Below are positions 36,047-44,848 of a DNA stretch of 64,000 nt, in pieces (position 1 is the stretch's first letter; each line of letters begins with the position of its first letter). A model generated the notes under the pieces. The model worked only from the letters and a program-made list of their open reading frames with translations, was not told the origin of the DNA and searched no databases. This DNA is from an uncultured Tateyamaria sp. (GTDB lineage Bacteria; Pseudomonadota; Alphaproteobacteria; Rhodobacterales; Rhodobacteraceae), in the NCBI GenBank assembly GCA_947501275.1, contig CANMVD010000001.1, positions 1,674,001-1,738,000 of the forward strand, read 5' to 3'. Both the position numbers and the translations under genes were made by a program.

Positions 36047-36859
36047 TTATTCGGTGGGGGTCTCTGCGCCGGCAGCGGCGTCCAGCCATGACAGAATTCC
36101 ACTGACACGGCCATCCAACGACAGCCGCAGCGCATCTACTTGCGCCACGTAGGCGTTGAGCAATGGATCAACGGCTGGCAAAGCACGCGCGATTTGCGGT
36201 GCAAAAGCATAGATCAGGATCAGGATCACGGCCAATATTACCACCAGCATAAAGCCACGACGGAACCCGGACTTGCGAACAGGGGTCTCGATATCATCCG
36301 GGCTCGGACCTGCGGCCTCACCGGCCTGACGATCCCCGGCAGAGCGCAGCGTCGAGTTGATCTCTTCGATGTCAGGCAGCAGATCACGGCGTGACCCGAT
36401 GGCCGCAGCAGTCGCAGCCGCCTCTGACACGTGTTCGGGCGCATCCACATCTTCTCCGCGCATCCGGGCCATACGGGTGCGGGCCTCGCGGGCGCGCTTC
36501 TCGGCTTCGCTCTCGCCTGAGTCAAGGCCAAGGTCGGGTTGCGTTTCCAGCGTATCCGCAGCGCGCGCCTGTGTTTCGAGTTCCGCCTCTTCGCGCAGGA
36601 TGTCAGCGACAGAGGGATCAAGCTCGCGCTGCTGCGGGGCAGGAGGTGGGCTGCGCTCCTCATCCTCATCCGGATCATCATCCGGTTCTACAAGATCAGG
36701 CGCAATGTCAGCGTCTTCGCTTACCTCGGGCATGTGATCGGGGTGATGTTGGAACCATGTTTGACCGCAATTGGAACATTGCACGTCGCGCCCTTCGGTT
36801 GGGATGACATCCGCCACCACCTCATACTGCGCATCGCAATTGGGACAAATCAGCCGCAT
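36047..36859 (-). CDS. Zinc-ribbon (MJ0042-type) membrane protein
   Basis: A 270-residue protein. The N-terminal zinc ribbon has two CxxC knuckles, ICPNCDAQYEV and QCSNCGQTWF. A long acidic, disordered middle region contains coiled-coil segments, and a single membrane span (GFMLVVILAVILILIYAFA, about 205-223) precedes a short C-terminal tail. It is widespread in alphaproteobacteria near ftsE. The role is unknown, possibly regulatory. It is divergent from ftsE and convergent with the TIGR02302 gene. Confidence 0.75.
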   Translation of the reverse strand: MRLICPNCDAQYEVVADVIPTEGRDVQCSNCGQTWFQHHPDHMPEVSEDADIAPDLVEPDDDPDEDEERSPPPAPQQRELDPSVADILREEAELETQARAADTLETQPDLGLDSGESEAEKRAREARTRMARMRGEDVDAPEHVSEAAATAAAIGSRRDLLPDIEEINSTLRSAGDRQAGEAAGPSPDDIETPVRKSGFRRGFMLVVILAVILILIYAFAPQIARALPAVDPLLNAYVAQVDALRLSLDGRVSGILSWLDAAAGAETPTE

Positions 36860-37002
36860 GGGTCATCCACCTTCCGCTTCGGTGCCACCATATGTTGTAG
36901 TCGTCGCACAGAAAAGTCATAACTGCACCGTTAGCGGGCAGGCATACAGATTGAAACCGGCATGATGCTGAGGCACAACAGGTGCAAAAGGCGGGGACAG
37001 GC

Positions 37003-37680
37003 GTGATTGAGCTTGAAAATGTGGCCTACAGCTATGGCGGGGGCGAGTTATTGTCGGATATTTCCGTCAAACTGGCCCCGGGCTCGTTTCATTTCCTGAC
37101 AGGACCGTCCGGGGCGGGCAAGACGACCTTGCTCAAGCTTTGCTATGGCGCTTTGCTGCCGACTGCGGGGCATGTTCGCCTGTTTGGCACCGATGTGCGG
37201 GCGCTCGAACGCGATGATATCGCAATGGTACGGCGCAAGGTGGGTGTCGTACATCAGGACGTCCAGTTTCTCGATCATTTGCCTGTGGCTGACAACATCG
37301 CATTGCCTTTGACTGTTTCGGGGCGCCATGCAGAAGCGGCCGGCGCAGATCTTGGGGACCTCATGGGGTGGGTTGGTCTGAACACGCGGGCCGATGCGCT
37401 GCCGCCCGAACTTTCCGGCGGGGAGCGTCAACGTGCCGCCCTTGCACGTGCCGTGATCATGTCGCCCGAAGTGGTGCTGGCGGACGAACCTACAGGCAAC
37501 GTGGATTGGGATATGTCCCAACGGTTGCTGACCCTGCTGGTGGAATTGAACCGCATGGGCAAGACGGTGTTGATCGCAACCCATGATCTGAGCCTCATCC
37601 GTGCGGCCAAGGCGCAGGTGCAGGCACGGGTACTGCGGATTTCGAACCGGCGCGTCCAATTGGCGGGAGCGGATCTGTGA
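37003..37680 (+). CDS. ftsE: Cell-division ABC transporter ATP-binding protein
   Basis: A 225-residue ATPase that with FtsX couples division to peptidoglycan hydrolase activation. Walker A is GPSGAGKTTLL, the signature is LSGGERQR, and Walker B with the D-loop is VVLADEPTGNVD. The GTG at 37003 gives the normal N terminus VIELENVAYSYGGG with GGGGACAG before it; a GTG 21 bases upstream is possible but adds an atypical leader. The stop overlaps the ftsX start as GTGA. Confidence 0.93.
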   Translation: MIELENVAYSYGGGELLSDISVKLAPGSFHFLTGPSGAGKTTLLKLCYGALLPTAGHVRLFGTDVRALERDDIAMVRRKVGVVHQDVQFLDHLPVADNIALPLTVSGRHAEAAGADLGDLMGWVGLNTRADALPPELSGGERQRAALARAVIMSPEVVLADEPTGNVDWDMSQRLLTLLVELNRMGKTVLIATHDLSLIRAAKAQVQARVLRISNRRVQLAGADL

Positions 37681-38579
37681 GGCTGGATGTGACCATGTTG
37701 CGTGCGCTTTTGTCAGGAGACCGCCATGCAGACCGCGTGGTACCGCCATCCGGATTCACTGCCCAGCTGACTCTGTTCGCGGCGGGGGCCATGGCGTTTC
37801 TGGCGGTATTTGCGCTGGCCTTGTCGCTGGCGTCGGGGCGGCTAGCTGCGCGGTGGGGGGACGAGTTGGCCCAGACGGCAACGTTACGGATTGTGGCACC
37901 CGCAGATCAGCGGGCCGAGCAAACGGATGCCGCCTTGAACGTTTTGACAACGACACCCGGCGTGGAAACCGCCCGGGCGCTCAGCGACGCAGAGCAGGCG
38001 GCACTGCTTGCGCCATGGTTTGGTACGGAGCTGCCACTGGACACGTTGCCGGTGCCCCGTCTCATCGAAATCGAAACATCCGCCGGGTTTGATCCGACCG
38101 GACTGCGGTTGCGCCTTGCCGCCGAAGTGCCGGGAGCTGTGCTGGACGATCACGGACGCTGGCGCGCTCCACTAGTTGCCGCTGCACAGCGGTTGCGGGC
38201 TCTAGGATGGATCGCGGCCGCTTTGATCATGGCAGCCGTTGCGGCGATGGTCACGCTGGCGGCCAATGCGGCCCTTGCGGCCAATGCGCAAGTGATCGCA
38301 GTCTTGCGGCTGGTGGGGGCCACTGACAGCTATATTGCGCAGGCCTTTGTGCGCAGATTTACGCTGCGGGCGTTGATTGGATCTGCGGCAGGAGTCGTTG
38401 GGGGGCTGATCGCTGTGTGGCTGATGCCGACAGGTGGGGAGACGCCGGGGTTGCTGACTGGTATTGGGTTTCGCGGTGCCGGCTGGCTTGTGCCCCTGTG
38501 TGTGCCGCTTATCTCCGCTGCCGTTGCCTTGGCTGCGACAACCGTTGCGGCCAGCCGCGCTCTAAGGACTTTGACTTAA
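37677..38579 (+). CDS. ftsX: Cell-division ABC transporter permease
   Basis: A 300-residue membrane protein with the FtsX plan: a cytoplasmic N terminus, a first transmembrane segment (LFAAGAMAFLAVFALALSLA), a periplasmic domain of about 110 residues, and three C-terminal spans (IAAALIMAAVAAMVTLAANA and two more). LRLVGATDSYIAQAF is the conserved cytoplasmic loop. It starts at a GTG overlapping ftsE and its TAA overlaps the plsC ATG, so the three are translationally coupled. Confidence 0.9.
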   Translation: MRLDVTMLRALLSGDRHADRVVPPSGFTAQLTLFAAGAMAFLAVFALALSLASGRLAARWGDELAQTATLRIVAPADQRAEQTDAALNVLTTTPGVETARALSDAEQAALLAPWFGTELPLDTLPVPRLIEIETSAGFDPTGLRLRLAAEVPGAVLDDHGRWRAPLVAAAQRLRALGWIAAALIMAAVAAMVTLAANAALAANAQVIAVLRLVGATDSYIAQAFVRRFTLRALIGSAAGVVGGLIAVWLMPTGGETPGLLTGIGFRGAGWLVPLCVPLISAAVALAATTVAASRALRTLT

Positions 38580-39301
38580 TGCAACAGATCCGCGCTCTTT
38601 TGTTTATCGCCCAGATGTATGTGATGTTTGTGGTGATTGGCTTGGGCTATGTGCCTTACGCCATTTTCAGCCGGCATGGGGCGCGTGCTGCCTGCAAGGC
38701 CTTCAGCCGATATGTGTTCTGGTCGATGGAATGGATGATTGGCCTCAAGGCCCAAGTGCGCGGAGAAGTCCCGCAAGGCGAGGTTCTGATCGCCGCCAAG
38801 CACCAGTCGTTCCTTGATATCATGATGATCTTCACGGCACTGCCATCGGCCAAATTCATCATGAAGCGCGACATCCTGTGGACGCCCATTATCGGGTTCT
38901 ACGCCAAGCGGTTGGATTGCGTCCCCGTCGAACGCGGCAAGCGCGGCGCTGCCATCGCCAAGATGGTGGCCGATGTCGAGGCCGGGCGGGCCAATGCGGG
39001 GCAACTGATCATCTACAGTCAAGGCACGCGCGTCGCGCCGGGCGTCAAAGCGCCCTACAAAGTGGGCACCGGCGTGCTTTATGAGCAACTTGGGCAACCC
39101 TGCGTGCCTGTGGCCATCAATGTGGGCGTGTTCTGGCCACGCAAGGGGCTGTGGCGCAAACCGGGCGTCGCTGTTGTTGAATTTCTGCCACCGATCGCGC
39201 CGGGCATGGACCGGGATGCGTTTATGGAACTGTTGGAAGCGTCGGTGGAGGGGAAGTCGGACGCCCTGATGCGGGAGGCTGGTTTTGACGTCGCGGATTA
39301 A
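38579..39301 (+). CDS. plsC: 1-acylglycerol-3-phosphate acyltransferase family protein
   Basis: A 240-residue PlsC-type acyltransferase making phosphatidic acid from lysophosphatidic acid. The catalytic HxxxxD is KHQSFLDIM. The glycerol-phosphate motif, usually FPEGTR, reads YSQGTRVAPG, so the glutamate is replaced by glutamine. One N-terminal hydrophobic segment (LLFIAQMYVMFVVIGLGYV) anchors it. The start TAATG overlap with ftsX is firm. Placement after ftsEX is common in Rhodobacteraceae and links lipid synthesis with division. Confidence 0.88.
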   Translation: MQQIRALLFIAQMYVMFVVIGLGYVPYAIFSRHGARAACKAFSRYVFWSMEWMIGLKAQVRGEVPQGEVLIAAKHQSFLDIMMIFTALPSAKFIMKRDILWTPIIGFYAKRLDCVPVERGKRGAAIAKMVADVEAGRANAGQLIIYSQGTRVAPGVKAPYKVGTGVLYEQLGQPCVPVAINVGVFWPRKGLWRKPGVAVVEFLPPIAPGMDRDAFMELLEASVEGKSDALMREAGFDVAD

Positions 39302-39890
39302 AGATATCTCTGCGCTCGAGGCGCTCTATCCTGCGGCGGTGCCGTCGTCGATCCGGAAGGTCGCGGACCATGTCACGCCGCTGTATCGGCGCTGGATTGA
39401 AGGCGCGCGGTTCTGCATTCTCAGCACGGTCGGGCCAGAAGGTGTGCATGGGTCGCCGCGCGGCGATGATGGGCCTGTTGTGCGCATCGATAGCCCGCAT
39501 GTGCTGGCCATGCCGGATTGGCGTGGAAACAACCGTCTGGATTGCCTGCGCGATATCGTCAGTGATGGACGCGCCGCGTTGCTGTTCATGGTGCCGGGAA
39601 CAAATACTACAGTGCGCGTGAACGGTGCTGCATGGCTAAGCGATGATGCCGCGTTGCGCCAATCCTTCGCCAAGGGGGACAAGCTACCCACAACGGTGAT
39701 CCTGTTTGATGTGCGCGAAGTTTACACCCAATGCGCAAAGGCACTGATGCGGTCGGACATCTGGGCACGTGATGACAGCGCGGGCCTTCCGACGGTCGGT
39801 GAAATCCTGTCGGATATGTCCGGCGGTGTGGATGGCGGTGCCGACTATGACCGCAACTATCCTGAATATGCCAAACCACGGATGTGGTAG
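39285..39890 (+). CDS. Pyridoxamine 5'-phosphate oxidase-like FMN protein
   Basis: A 201-residue flavin-binding split-barrel protein of the MSMEG_1061-like PPOX family. Typical stretches are GARFCILSTVGPEGVHGSPRG, WRGNNRLDCLRDIV and FMVPGTNTTVRVNG, near the FMN phosphate site. The enzymatic reaction is not known for most members; the true PNPOx substrate residues are not evident. It starts at a TTG with GGGAGG at good spacing, overlapping plsC by 17 bases. Confidence 0.8.
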   Translation: MTSRIKDISALEALYPAAVPSSIRKVADHVTPLYRRWIEGARFCILSTVGPEGVHGSPRGDDGPVVRIDSPHVLAMPDWRGNNRLDCLRDIVSDGRAALLFMVPGTNTTVRVNGAAWLSDDAALRQSFAKGDKLPTTVILFDVREVYTQCAKALMRSDIWARDDSAGLPTVGEILSDMSGGVDGGADYDRNYPEYAKPRMW

Positions 39891-39902
39891 CGTGTCTGAA
39901 AT

Positions 39903-39943
39903 GAAAAACGGCGCCGGAAACCTGTGAGAGGTTCCCGGCGCCG
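39903..39943 (-). terminator. Intrinsic terminator of the fasciclin gene
   Basis: A 15-bp stem (39909-39923 with 39929-39943, one G-U pair in the minus-strand RNA) around a five-base loop, followed on the minus strand by five T at 39907-39903. It sits 16 bases after the fasciclin stop. On the plus strand it could also end the ftsE-plsC transcript, but the T run there is weaker. Confidence 0.85.
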
Positions 39944-39958
39944 GTTCGTATTTTGATA

Positions 39959-40459
39959 TTAGGGCAGCAGTACTTTGTCGATGGCGTGGATCACGCCGTT
40001 CGAGGCAAAGATGTCGGCCTGAATGACATTTGCATCGTTCACTTTGACGCCTGTGCCAAATTTCCCGACCTGACCGTTCACATCCACCGTGCCACCCTGC
40101 ACGGTCGCCACGGACTGGCGCGTGCCCAAAACGTCACCTGCCGTGATCTGACCGGGCACCACGTGATATGTCAGAATCGATATCAACTGGTCCTTGTTCT
40201 CGGGCAGCAGCAGGCTGTCGACCGTGCCGGCAGGCAGGGCTGCGAAGGCATCATTTGTCGGCGCAAAGACGGTGAACGGACCGGGGCCCTTCAGAGTCTC
40301 AACAAGGCCAGCGGCTTGCACGGCGGCCACAAGAGTTGAGAAATTCGGGTTGCCTGCCGCGATGTCGATAATGTCGTCGCCCGCAGGTTGGGCACATGCG
40401 GCCAAGGTTACAAGTGCGGCGCCACCGCCGAGAAGTTTCAATGTGCTGCGACGATCCAT
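39959..40459 (-). CDS. Fasciclin-domain lipoprotein
   Basis: A 166-residue protein with a Tat-like signal ([12 protein letters not shown]) merging into a lipobox (LAAC), followed by one fasciclin domain: [14 protein letters not shown] (H1 box) and [13 protein letters not shown] (H2 box), with the YHVV motif between. Such proteins are surface adhesion or stress-related and often respond to general stress. It stands alone, with its own terminator and a possible ECF-type promoter upstream. Confidence 0.88.
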   Translation of the reverse strand: MDRRSTLKLLGGGAALVTLAACAQPAGDDIIDIAAGNPNFSTLVAAVQAAGLVETLKGPGPFTVFAPTNDAFAALPAGTVDSLLLPENKDQLISILTYHVVPGQITAGDVLGTRQSVATVQGGTVDVNGQVGKFGTGVKVNDANVIQADIFASNGVIHAIDKVLLP

Positions 40460-40574
40460 AGCTGTATCCTTTGCGTCTGATTTGAGGAGCGGTGCTTGAC
40501 TTGCACCGGCGATGTTTCACCAAAACGACAAGCGCGCAGGAATTGGAACGCCCCTGTGACGCTTGCGTACGGAC

Positions 40575-40601
40575 AAACGCGACAGTTGGCGGAAAAGTTC
40601 C
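40575..40601 (-). promoter_or_regulatory. Possible ECF-sigma promoter of the fasciclin gene
   Basis: On the minus strand GGAAC (40601-40597) is followed after 17 bases by CGTTT (40579-40575). GGAAC-N16/17-CGTT is the consensus of EcfG-type general stress promoters in alphaproteobacteria. It lies about 116 bases before the start codon. Rhodobacteraceae often lack the canonical EcfG system, so another ECF factor may be involved. Confidence 0.3.
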
Positions 40602-40727
40602 ATTGGGTCCGTTGGAATTGAGCAGGGTTTTGCCTCTGGCATCGGGCAACGGACCCGTTTGGGACGCAAAGGGGTTGTGACGCATGGCAGTTCAGGGATC
40701 GGACGCCTTTGCATCAGCTGGCTCAAG

Positions 40728-40798
40728 GGGGCGGTTCTTCGTGCCGCCCCTTTGGGGTCTCTGGGTTCCGTCTCGGCGGCAGGCCCAAGCCGAAACGG
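40728..40798 (-). terminator. Two hairpins downstream of lpdA
   Basis: The first stem pairs 40789-40798 with 40768-40777 (10 bp with one G-U in minus-strand RNA) only seven bases after the lpdA stop. The second pairs GGGGCGG 40728-40734 with CCGCCCC 40744-40750. Neither has a T run, so they may stabilise the transcript end or act with Rho rather than terminate alone. Confidence 0.4.
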
Positions 40799-40804
40799 CA
40801 ATCG

Positions 40805-42193
40805 TCACATGTGGATTGCGCCCATTCCGCACGCCAATGCAGCCTCACGCACTGCCTCGGAATAGGTGGGGTGGGCATGACATGTCATGGCCAGATCCTC
40901 GGCTGAGGCACCAAATTCCATCGCCACGCAGACCTCATGGATCAAATCACCCGCGCCGGGGCCGATGATATGAGCACCCAGAATCCGATCCGTTGCAGCA
41001 TCGGCGATGATCTTCACAAAACCGTCGGCAGAGAAGTTCGCCTTGGCGCGCCCATTGCCCATAAAGCTGAACTTGCCGACCTTGAAGGCGTGCCCGGCCT
41101 CTTTCAGCGTCTCTTCGGTGGCCCCCACATTGGCAACTTCCGGGTGGGTGTAGATGACGCCCGGAATAACACCATAGTTCACATGGCCATGTTTGCCTGC
41201 AATGGTATCCGCCGCAGCAACACCTTCATCTTCTGCCTTGTGGGCCAACATCGGCCCCTCGATCGCATCGCCAATGGCGTAGATGCCGGGCACATTCGTC
41301 TGCCAGTGGGCATCAACCTGAACCTGGCCGCGTTTGGTCATCTCAACGCCCAACGCATCAAGGCCCAACCCGTCGGTGTAGGGTTTGCGCCCCGTGGCGA
41401 CCAGCACCACGTCTGCATCTGCCACGTGGTCGCTGTCATCCTTGCGTAGTTTGTAGTGGACTTTGGCCTTGGTCTTGGTTGCCTCGACCTTTTGCACGGC
41501 GGCACCCATGGTGAATTTCAGCCCCTGCTTGGTCAGGATTTTCTTGAACTGCTTTTGCACCTCGCCGTCCATGCCCGGGGTGATGGCGTCAAGGAATTCG
41601 ATCACTTCGACGTCGGACCCAAGACGGCTGTAGACCGAGCCCAGTTCCAGCCCGATCACACCGGCTCCGATCACAACCATCTTCTTGGGGACCTTGCCGA
41701 GTTCCAGCGCGCCCGTGGAGGTCACGACGACCTTTTCGTCCACCTCAACGCCGGGAAGAGAAGAGGGCTCGGACCCCGACGCAATCACGATGGCCTTGGC
41801 TTCGTGCACCTCGTCGCCGACTTTGACCTTGCCTGCTTCGGGTATGGATCCCCAGCCCTTGAGCCAATCGATCTTGTTCTTTTTGAACAGGAATTCGACC
41901 CCTTTGGTGTTTTGCCCGATCGTATCGGACTTGTATTGCAGCATCTGCTTCCAGTCGACCGAAGGGCTTTTGCCTTTGAGGCCCATAGTGGCAAAGTTGT
42001 GCTCTGCCTCGTGCAGCATATGGCTGGCATGCAGCAGAGCCTTGGAGGGGATACACCCGATGTTGAGGCAGGTGCCCCCCAGCGTGTCGCGCCCTTCGAC
42101 CACGGCTGTTTTCAGCCCCTGCTGTGCGCAGCGGATGGCGCAGACATAGCCGCCGGGGCCGGAACCGATGATGATGACGTCATAGCTTGCCAT
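40805..42193 (-). CDS. lpdA: Dihydrolipoyl dehydrogenase (E3)
   Basis: A 462-residue FAD enzyme that reoxidises the lipoyl groups of the 2-oxoglutarate dehydrogenase complex. FAD site [15 protein letters not shown] and redox cysteines [13 protein letters not shown] are near the N terminus. The NAD site is [15 protein letters not shown] contact is [20 protein letters not shown], and the catalytic C-terminal His/Glu is in [11 protein letters not shown]. It is the last gene of the suc cluster, downstream of sucA and sucB, separated from the 131-residue membrane gene by a GC-rich repeat element. Confidence 0.95.
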   Translation of the reverse strand: MASYDVIIIGSGPGGYVCAIRCAQQGLKTAVVEGRDTLGGTCLNIGCIPSKALLHASHMLHEAEHNFATMGLKGKSPSVDWKQMLQYKSDTIGQNTKGVEFLFKKNKIDWLKGWGSIPEAGKVKVGDEVHEAKAIVIASGSEPSSLPGVEVDEKVVVTSTGALELGKVPKKMVVIGAGVIGLELGSVYSRLGSDVEVIEFLDAITPGMDGEVQKQFKKILTKQGLKFTMGAAVQKVEATKTKAKVHYKLRKDDSDHVADADVVLVATGRKPYTDGLGLDALGVEMTKRGQVQVDAHWQTNVPGIYAIGDAIEGPMLAHKAEDEGVAAADTIAGKHGHVNYGVIPGVIYTHPEVANVGATEETLKEAGHAFKVGKFSFMGNGRAKANFSADGFVKIIADAATDRILGAHIIGPGAGDLIHEVCVAMEFGASAEDLAMTCHAHPTYSEAVREAALACGMGAIHM

Positions 42194-42218
42194 TGAGTGT
42201 GGTCCTTTTGCTTGAGGT

Positions 42219-42286
42219 GGGGAGGGGGGCCAGCCCCCCGGCGCTGCGCGCCTCCCCCCGAAGTTTATTTTGCAAGATGAAGGGGA
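42219..42286. repeat. GC-rich palindromic intergenic element with a GATGAAG tail
   Basis: A dense set of nested dyads: GGGGAGG (42219-42225) with CCTCCCC (42251-42257), GGGGGG (42224-42229) with CCCCCC (42234-42239), and GGCGC (42240-42244) with GCGCC (42248-42252). A T-rich tail TTTATTTTGCAAGATGAAG follows. From memory, similar sequences recur between genes in Rhodobacteraceae. Only one copy is visible in this window. Position upstream of lpdA suggests a transcript-end or processing site. Confidence 0.5.
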
Positions 42287-42292
42287 TCTGGG

Positions 42293-42688
42293 TCACTTGC
42301 CACCCAGTTCTTTTGTGCGGATGAGCGTGGCAAGGGCTGCCAGCTCGAGAAGGATGGTGATTGGGTGGCGCAGCGCGCCTGCGAGTGTCGTACCTTGCCC
42401 CTCGAACGGGTCGGCGCCTAGGAAATAGTGCAGCCGGTAGGCCAGTGTGTGGATCACCAGCAGCCACAGGGCTGCTGTGGAACGCAGCCAGAGGGCCGCT
42501 GCGATCGCCACCGGCAGCGCCAGTGCGGGGGAGATCCGGAACAGGCCGGGCAGTCCGTCACTGAGTTCTTCGACCATGCGCGGCAGATTGAACTGAATGA
42601 AGTCATAGAGGGCAAAGGCCGCAGCAATGGTTGCTGCGGCTGTGGCGCTCCAGTAGAGCGCGCGCGGGATAAGGCCCGTTTTTGTCAT
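42293..42688 (-). CDS. Small integral membrane protein, unknown
   Basis: A 131-residue protein with four likely membrane segments (ALYWSATAAATIAAAFALYDF, ALALPVAIAAALWL, LWLLVIHTLAYRLHYF, PITILLELAALATLI). I do not recognise the family. Its start overlaps the MAPEG gene stop by four bases (ATGA-type junction), so it belongs to the same transcript as sucB-MAPEG. Confidence 0.6.
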   Translation of the reverse strand: MTKTGLIPRALYWSATAAATIAAAFALYDFIQFNLPRMVEELSDGLPGLFRISPALALPVAIAAALWLRSTAALWLLVIHTLAYRLHYFLGADPFEGQGTTLAGALRHPITILLELAALATLIRTKELGGK

Positions 42689-43074
42689 CCCAGCAACGGC
42701 AGGATCATCATGACCAGACCGCCGATTGACACGAACCAGGTCACAGACCGCGCAAGTGGGATCGCGAGGGCATAGGAGGGGATATAGGCCACGCGTGCCC
42801 AGAACCAGATGGTGGCGCCAAGGGCGGTAGACTCGGTGCCGAGGTCTGTGACCTTGAGTATAAGCGCAAGCGCGATGAAGGCGGGCAGGTTGTAGACATA
42901 GTTCCTGAGCGCCCGTTCAAGGCGGCCTGCGACGAGGCTTGGGTCGCGTTCTTCATCCTGCGGGCCAAGTGCCCAGTCGAGCCCCTTGGAGAGGTCCGAG
43001 ACTGTGGCTTGAAGGAACATATGCGCGATCAGGAGGATCACGGCGTAGGTGAGGTAGGTGAGTTCAGGGGTCAT
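42685..43074 (-). CDS. MAPEG-family membrane protein
   Basis: A 129-residue four-helix membrane protein of the MAPEG group (membrane-associated proteins in eicosanoid and glutathione metabolism). The family-like pattern RLERALRNYVYNLPAFIALAL contains the glutathione-binding type residues, followed by WFWARVAYIPSYALAIPLAR. The bacterial members have no settled role. It overlaps the neighbouring genes at both ends. Confidence 0.75.
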   Translation of the reverse strand: MTPELTYLTYAVILLIAHMFLQATVSDLSKGLDWALGPQDEERDPSLVAGRLERALRNYVYNLPAFIALALILKVTDLGTESTALGATIWFWARVAYIPSYALAIPLARSVTWFVSIGGLVMMILPLLG

Positions 43075-43297
43075 TCTTCAATTCCACATATTGCGCCAAT
43101 TTGCATCCAAGCGCGACCGGAGGCCCCCACTTTCCGATGCCTGACTGTTCCGCGACGTCCGCAATTGACTGCCCGCCTAGCGCATCAGCATTTTCAATGC
43201 CAAACAACACAACGTTCATCGCCTTTTCGCGGGCTGGAGCAGTTTCGTATTTATCGCGAAGCATTCGAGCTAAGTCCGCTGTTGTCAAAGCTTCCAC
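43064..43297 (-). CDS. Small hypothetical protein
   Basis: A 77-residue soluble protein, MEALTTADLARMLRDKYETA at the start, with a helix-rich N terminus and the stretch SIADVAEQSGIGKWGPPV. I do not recognise a family. It starts 38 bases after sucB, overlaps the MAPEG gene by eleven bases and has no signal peptide. Reality is supported mainly by its position in the overlapping gene chain. Confidence 0.5.
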   Translation of the reverse strand: MEALTTADLARMLRDKYETAPAREKAMNVVLFGIENADALGGQSIADVAEQSGIGKWGPPVALGCKLAQYVELKNDP

Positions 43298-43335
43298 CCA
43301 TTTGAAGTTCTGGAGCAGGGCTCCGTTTGCTCACC

Positions 43336-44844
43336 TTACAAATCCATCAGCAACCGCCGTGGATCTTCCAGCGCCTCCTTCACCCGCACAAGGAACGTCA
43401 CCGCGCCTTTGCCGTCCACGATGCGATGGTCGTAGCTGAGGGCGAGATACATCATGGGGCGGATCACCACCTCTCCGTTGATGGCCATGGGGCGGTCCTG
43501 GATCTTGTGCATGCCGAGAATTCCGGATTGCGGTGGGTTCAGGATGGGAGAACTCATCAGCGAGCCGTAGACGCCACCATTGGAGATCGTGAACGTCCCG
43601 CCCTGCATTTCAGCCATGGACAGCTTGCCATCCCGGGCGCGCGCGCCTTTTTCGGCGATGGCCTGTTCGATGGCATGAAAGCTCATCGCGTCAGCGTCCC
43701 GGATCACGGGAACGACGAGGCCTGTCGGTGTGCCTGCGGCGATGCCCATGTGGACGAAGTTCTTGTAGACGATGTCAGTGCCGTCGATCTCGGCGTTGAC
43801 CTCGGGGACTTCGCGCAGCGCATGACAGCACGCCTTGGTGAAGAAGGACATGAAGCCCAGTTTGACGCCATGCTTCTTCAGGAACAGGTCCTTGTATTCA
43901 TTGCGCAAGTCCATAACCGCGCCCATGTCGACCTCGTTATAGGTGGTCAGCATGGCGGCAGTGTTCTGGCTGTCCTTGAGGCGCTTGGCGATGGTCTGGC
44001 GCAGGCGTGTCATCTTCACGCGCTCTTCGCGCGCAGCGTCATCTGCTGCCACCGGCGCACGCGGCGCTGCGGCAGCTGCCGGGGCCGGTGCGGCGGACGC
44101 TGCCGCGACGGCTTTGGCCACATCGTCTTTCATGATGCGCCCATCGCGGCCTGAGCCTGTGACCTGATCAGCGCTGATCCCCGCCTCGGCCATGGCCTTT
44201 TGGGCGGAGGGGGCGTTTTCGATGTCCTTGTTTGTGCTGGCGGCAGGCGCTGGAGACGCTGCAGTGGCGGCAGGTGCGGGTGCGATCACGTCACCTGAGG
44301 ACGAGATTACGGCCAGTTTTGCGGTTGCATCGACGGTCGTGCCTTCGGGGGCCGTGATTTCCGCTAACACACCTGCGGCGGGAGCCGGAACCTCGACGCT
44401 GACCTTGTCGGTCTCCAACTCACACAGCATCTCGTCTTGCGCAACGGCATCGCCCACGGCCTTGAACCATGTGCTCACGGTCGCCTCGGTCACGCTTTCG
44501 CCCAAGGTCGGCACCATGACATCGACGCTGTCCCCACCTTCGGAGGTGGGCGCAGGGGCCGGTGCGGCAGGTGCCGCATCTGCGGGCGCGGAAGCGGGGG
44601 CTGCGTCACCGGCTGCGATTGTGGCCAGCAAGGCATCGACACCCACTGTGTCACCCTCGGCGGCAACAATCTCGCCCAACGTGCCCGCAACAGGCGAGGG
44701 CACTTCGACGGTCACCTTGTCTGTTTCCAGTTCACACAACATTTCATCAACGGCCACGCTGTCACCGGGTTTCTTGAACCAGGTGGCGACAGTGGCTTCG
44801 GTAACGCTTTCGCCCAGTGTGGGCACGCGGACTTCGGTACTCAT
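43336..44844 (-). CDS. sucB: 2-Oxoglutarate dehydrogenase E2, dihydrolipoyl succinyltransferase
   Basis: A 502-residue E2 core with two lipoyl domains in tandem; each has the ETDKV lipoylation motif (K43 and K147). An alanine/proline linker, a peripheral E3-binding domain ([19 protein letters not shown]) and the catalytic domain with [13 protein letters not shown] follow. Escherichia coli SucB has one lipoyl domain. The two here are highly alike over about 60 residues, which points to internal duplication. The E1 gene sucA lies four bases upstream and lpdA is downstream. Confidence 0.95.
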   Translation of the reverse strand: MSTEVRVPTLGESVTEATVATWFKKPGDSVAVDEMLCELETDKVTVEVPSPVAGTLGEIVAAEGDTVGVDALLATIAAGDAAPASAPADAAPAAPAPAPTSEGGDSVDVMVPTLGESVTEATVSTWFKAVGDAVAQDEMLCELETDKVSVEVPAPAAGVLAEITAPEGTTVDATAKLAVISSSGDVIAPAPAATAASPAPAASTNKDIENAPSAQKAMAEAGISADQVTGSGRDGRIMKDDVAKAVAAASAAPAPAAAAAPRAPVAADDAAREERVKMTRLRQTIAKRLKDSQNTAAMLTTYNEVDMGAVMDLRNEYKDLFLKKHGVKLGFMSFFTKACCHALREVPEVNAEIDGTDIVYKNFVHMGIAAGTPTGLVVPVIRDADAMSFHAIEQAIAEKGARARDGKLSMAEMQGGTFTISNGGVYGSLMSSPILNPPQSGILGMHKIQDRPMAINGEVVIRPMMYLALSYDHRIVDGKGAVTFLVRVKEALEDPRRLLMDL

Positions 44845-44848
44845 GATC

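Larger units (their letters stand above)
40460..40804. other. Spacer between lpdA and the fasciclin gene
   Basis: About 345 bases, with no convincing gene. It contains the possible ECF promoter of the fasciclin gene at 40575-40601 and two hairpins downstream of lpdA at 40728-40798. A plus-strand frame at 40492-40680 has no family-like content or binding site. Confidence 0.45.
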
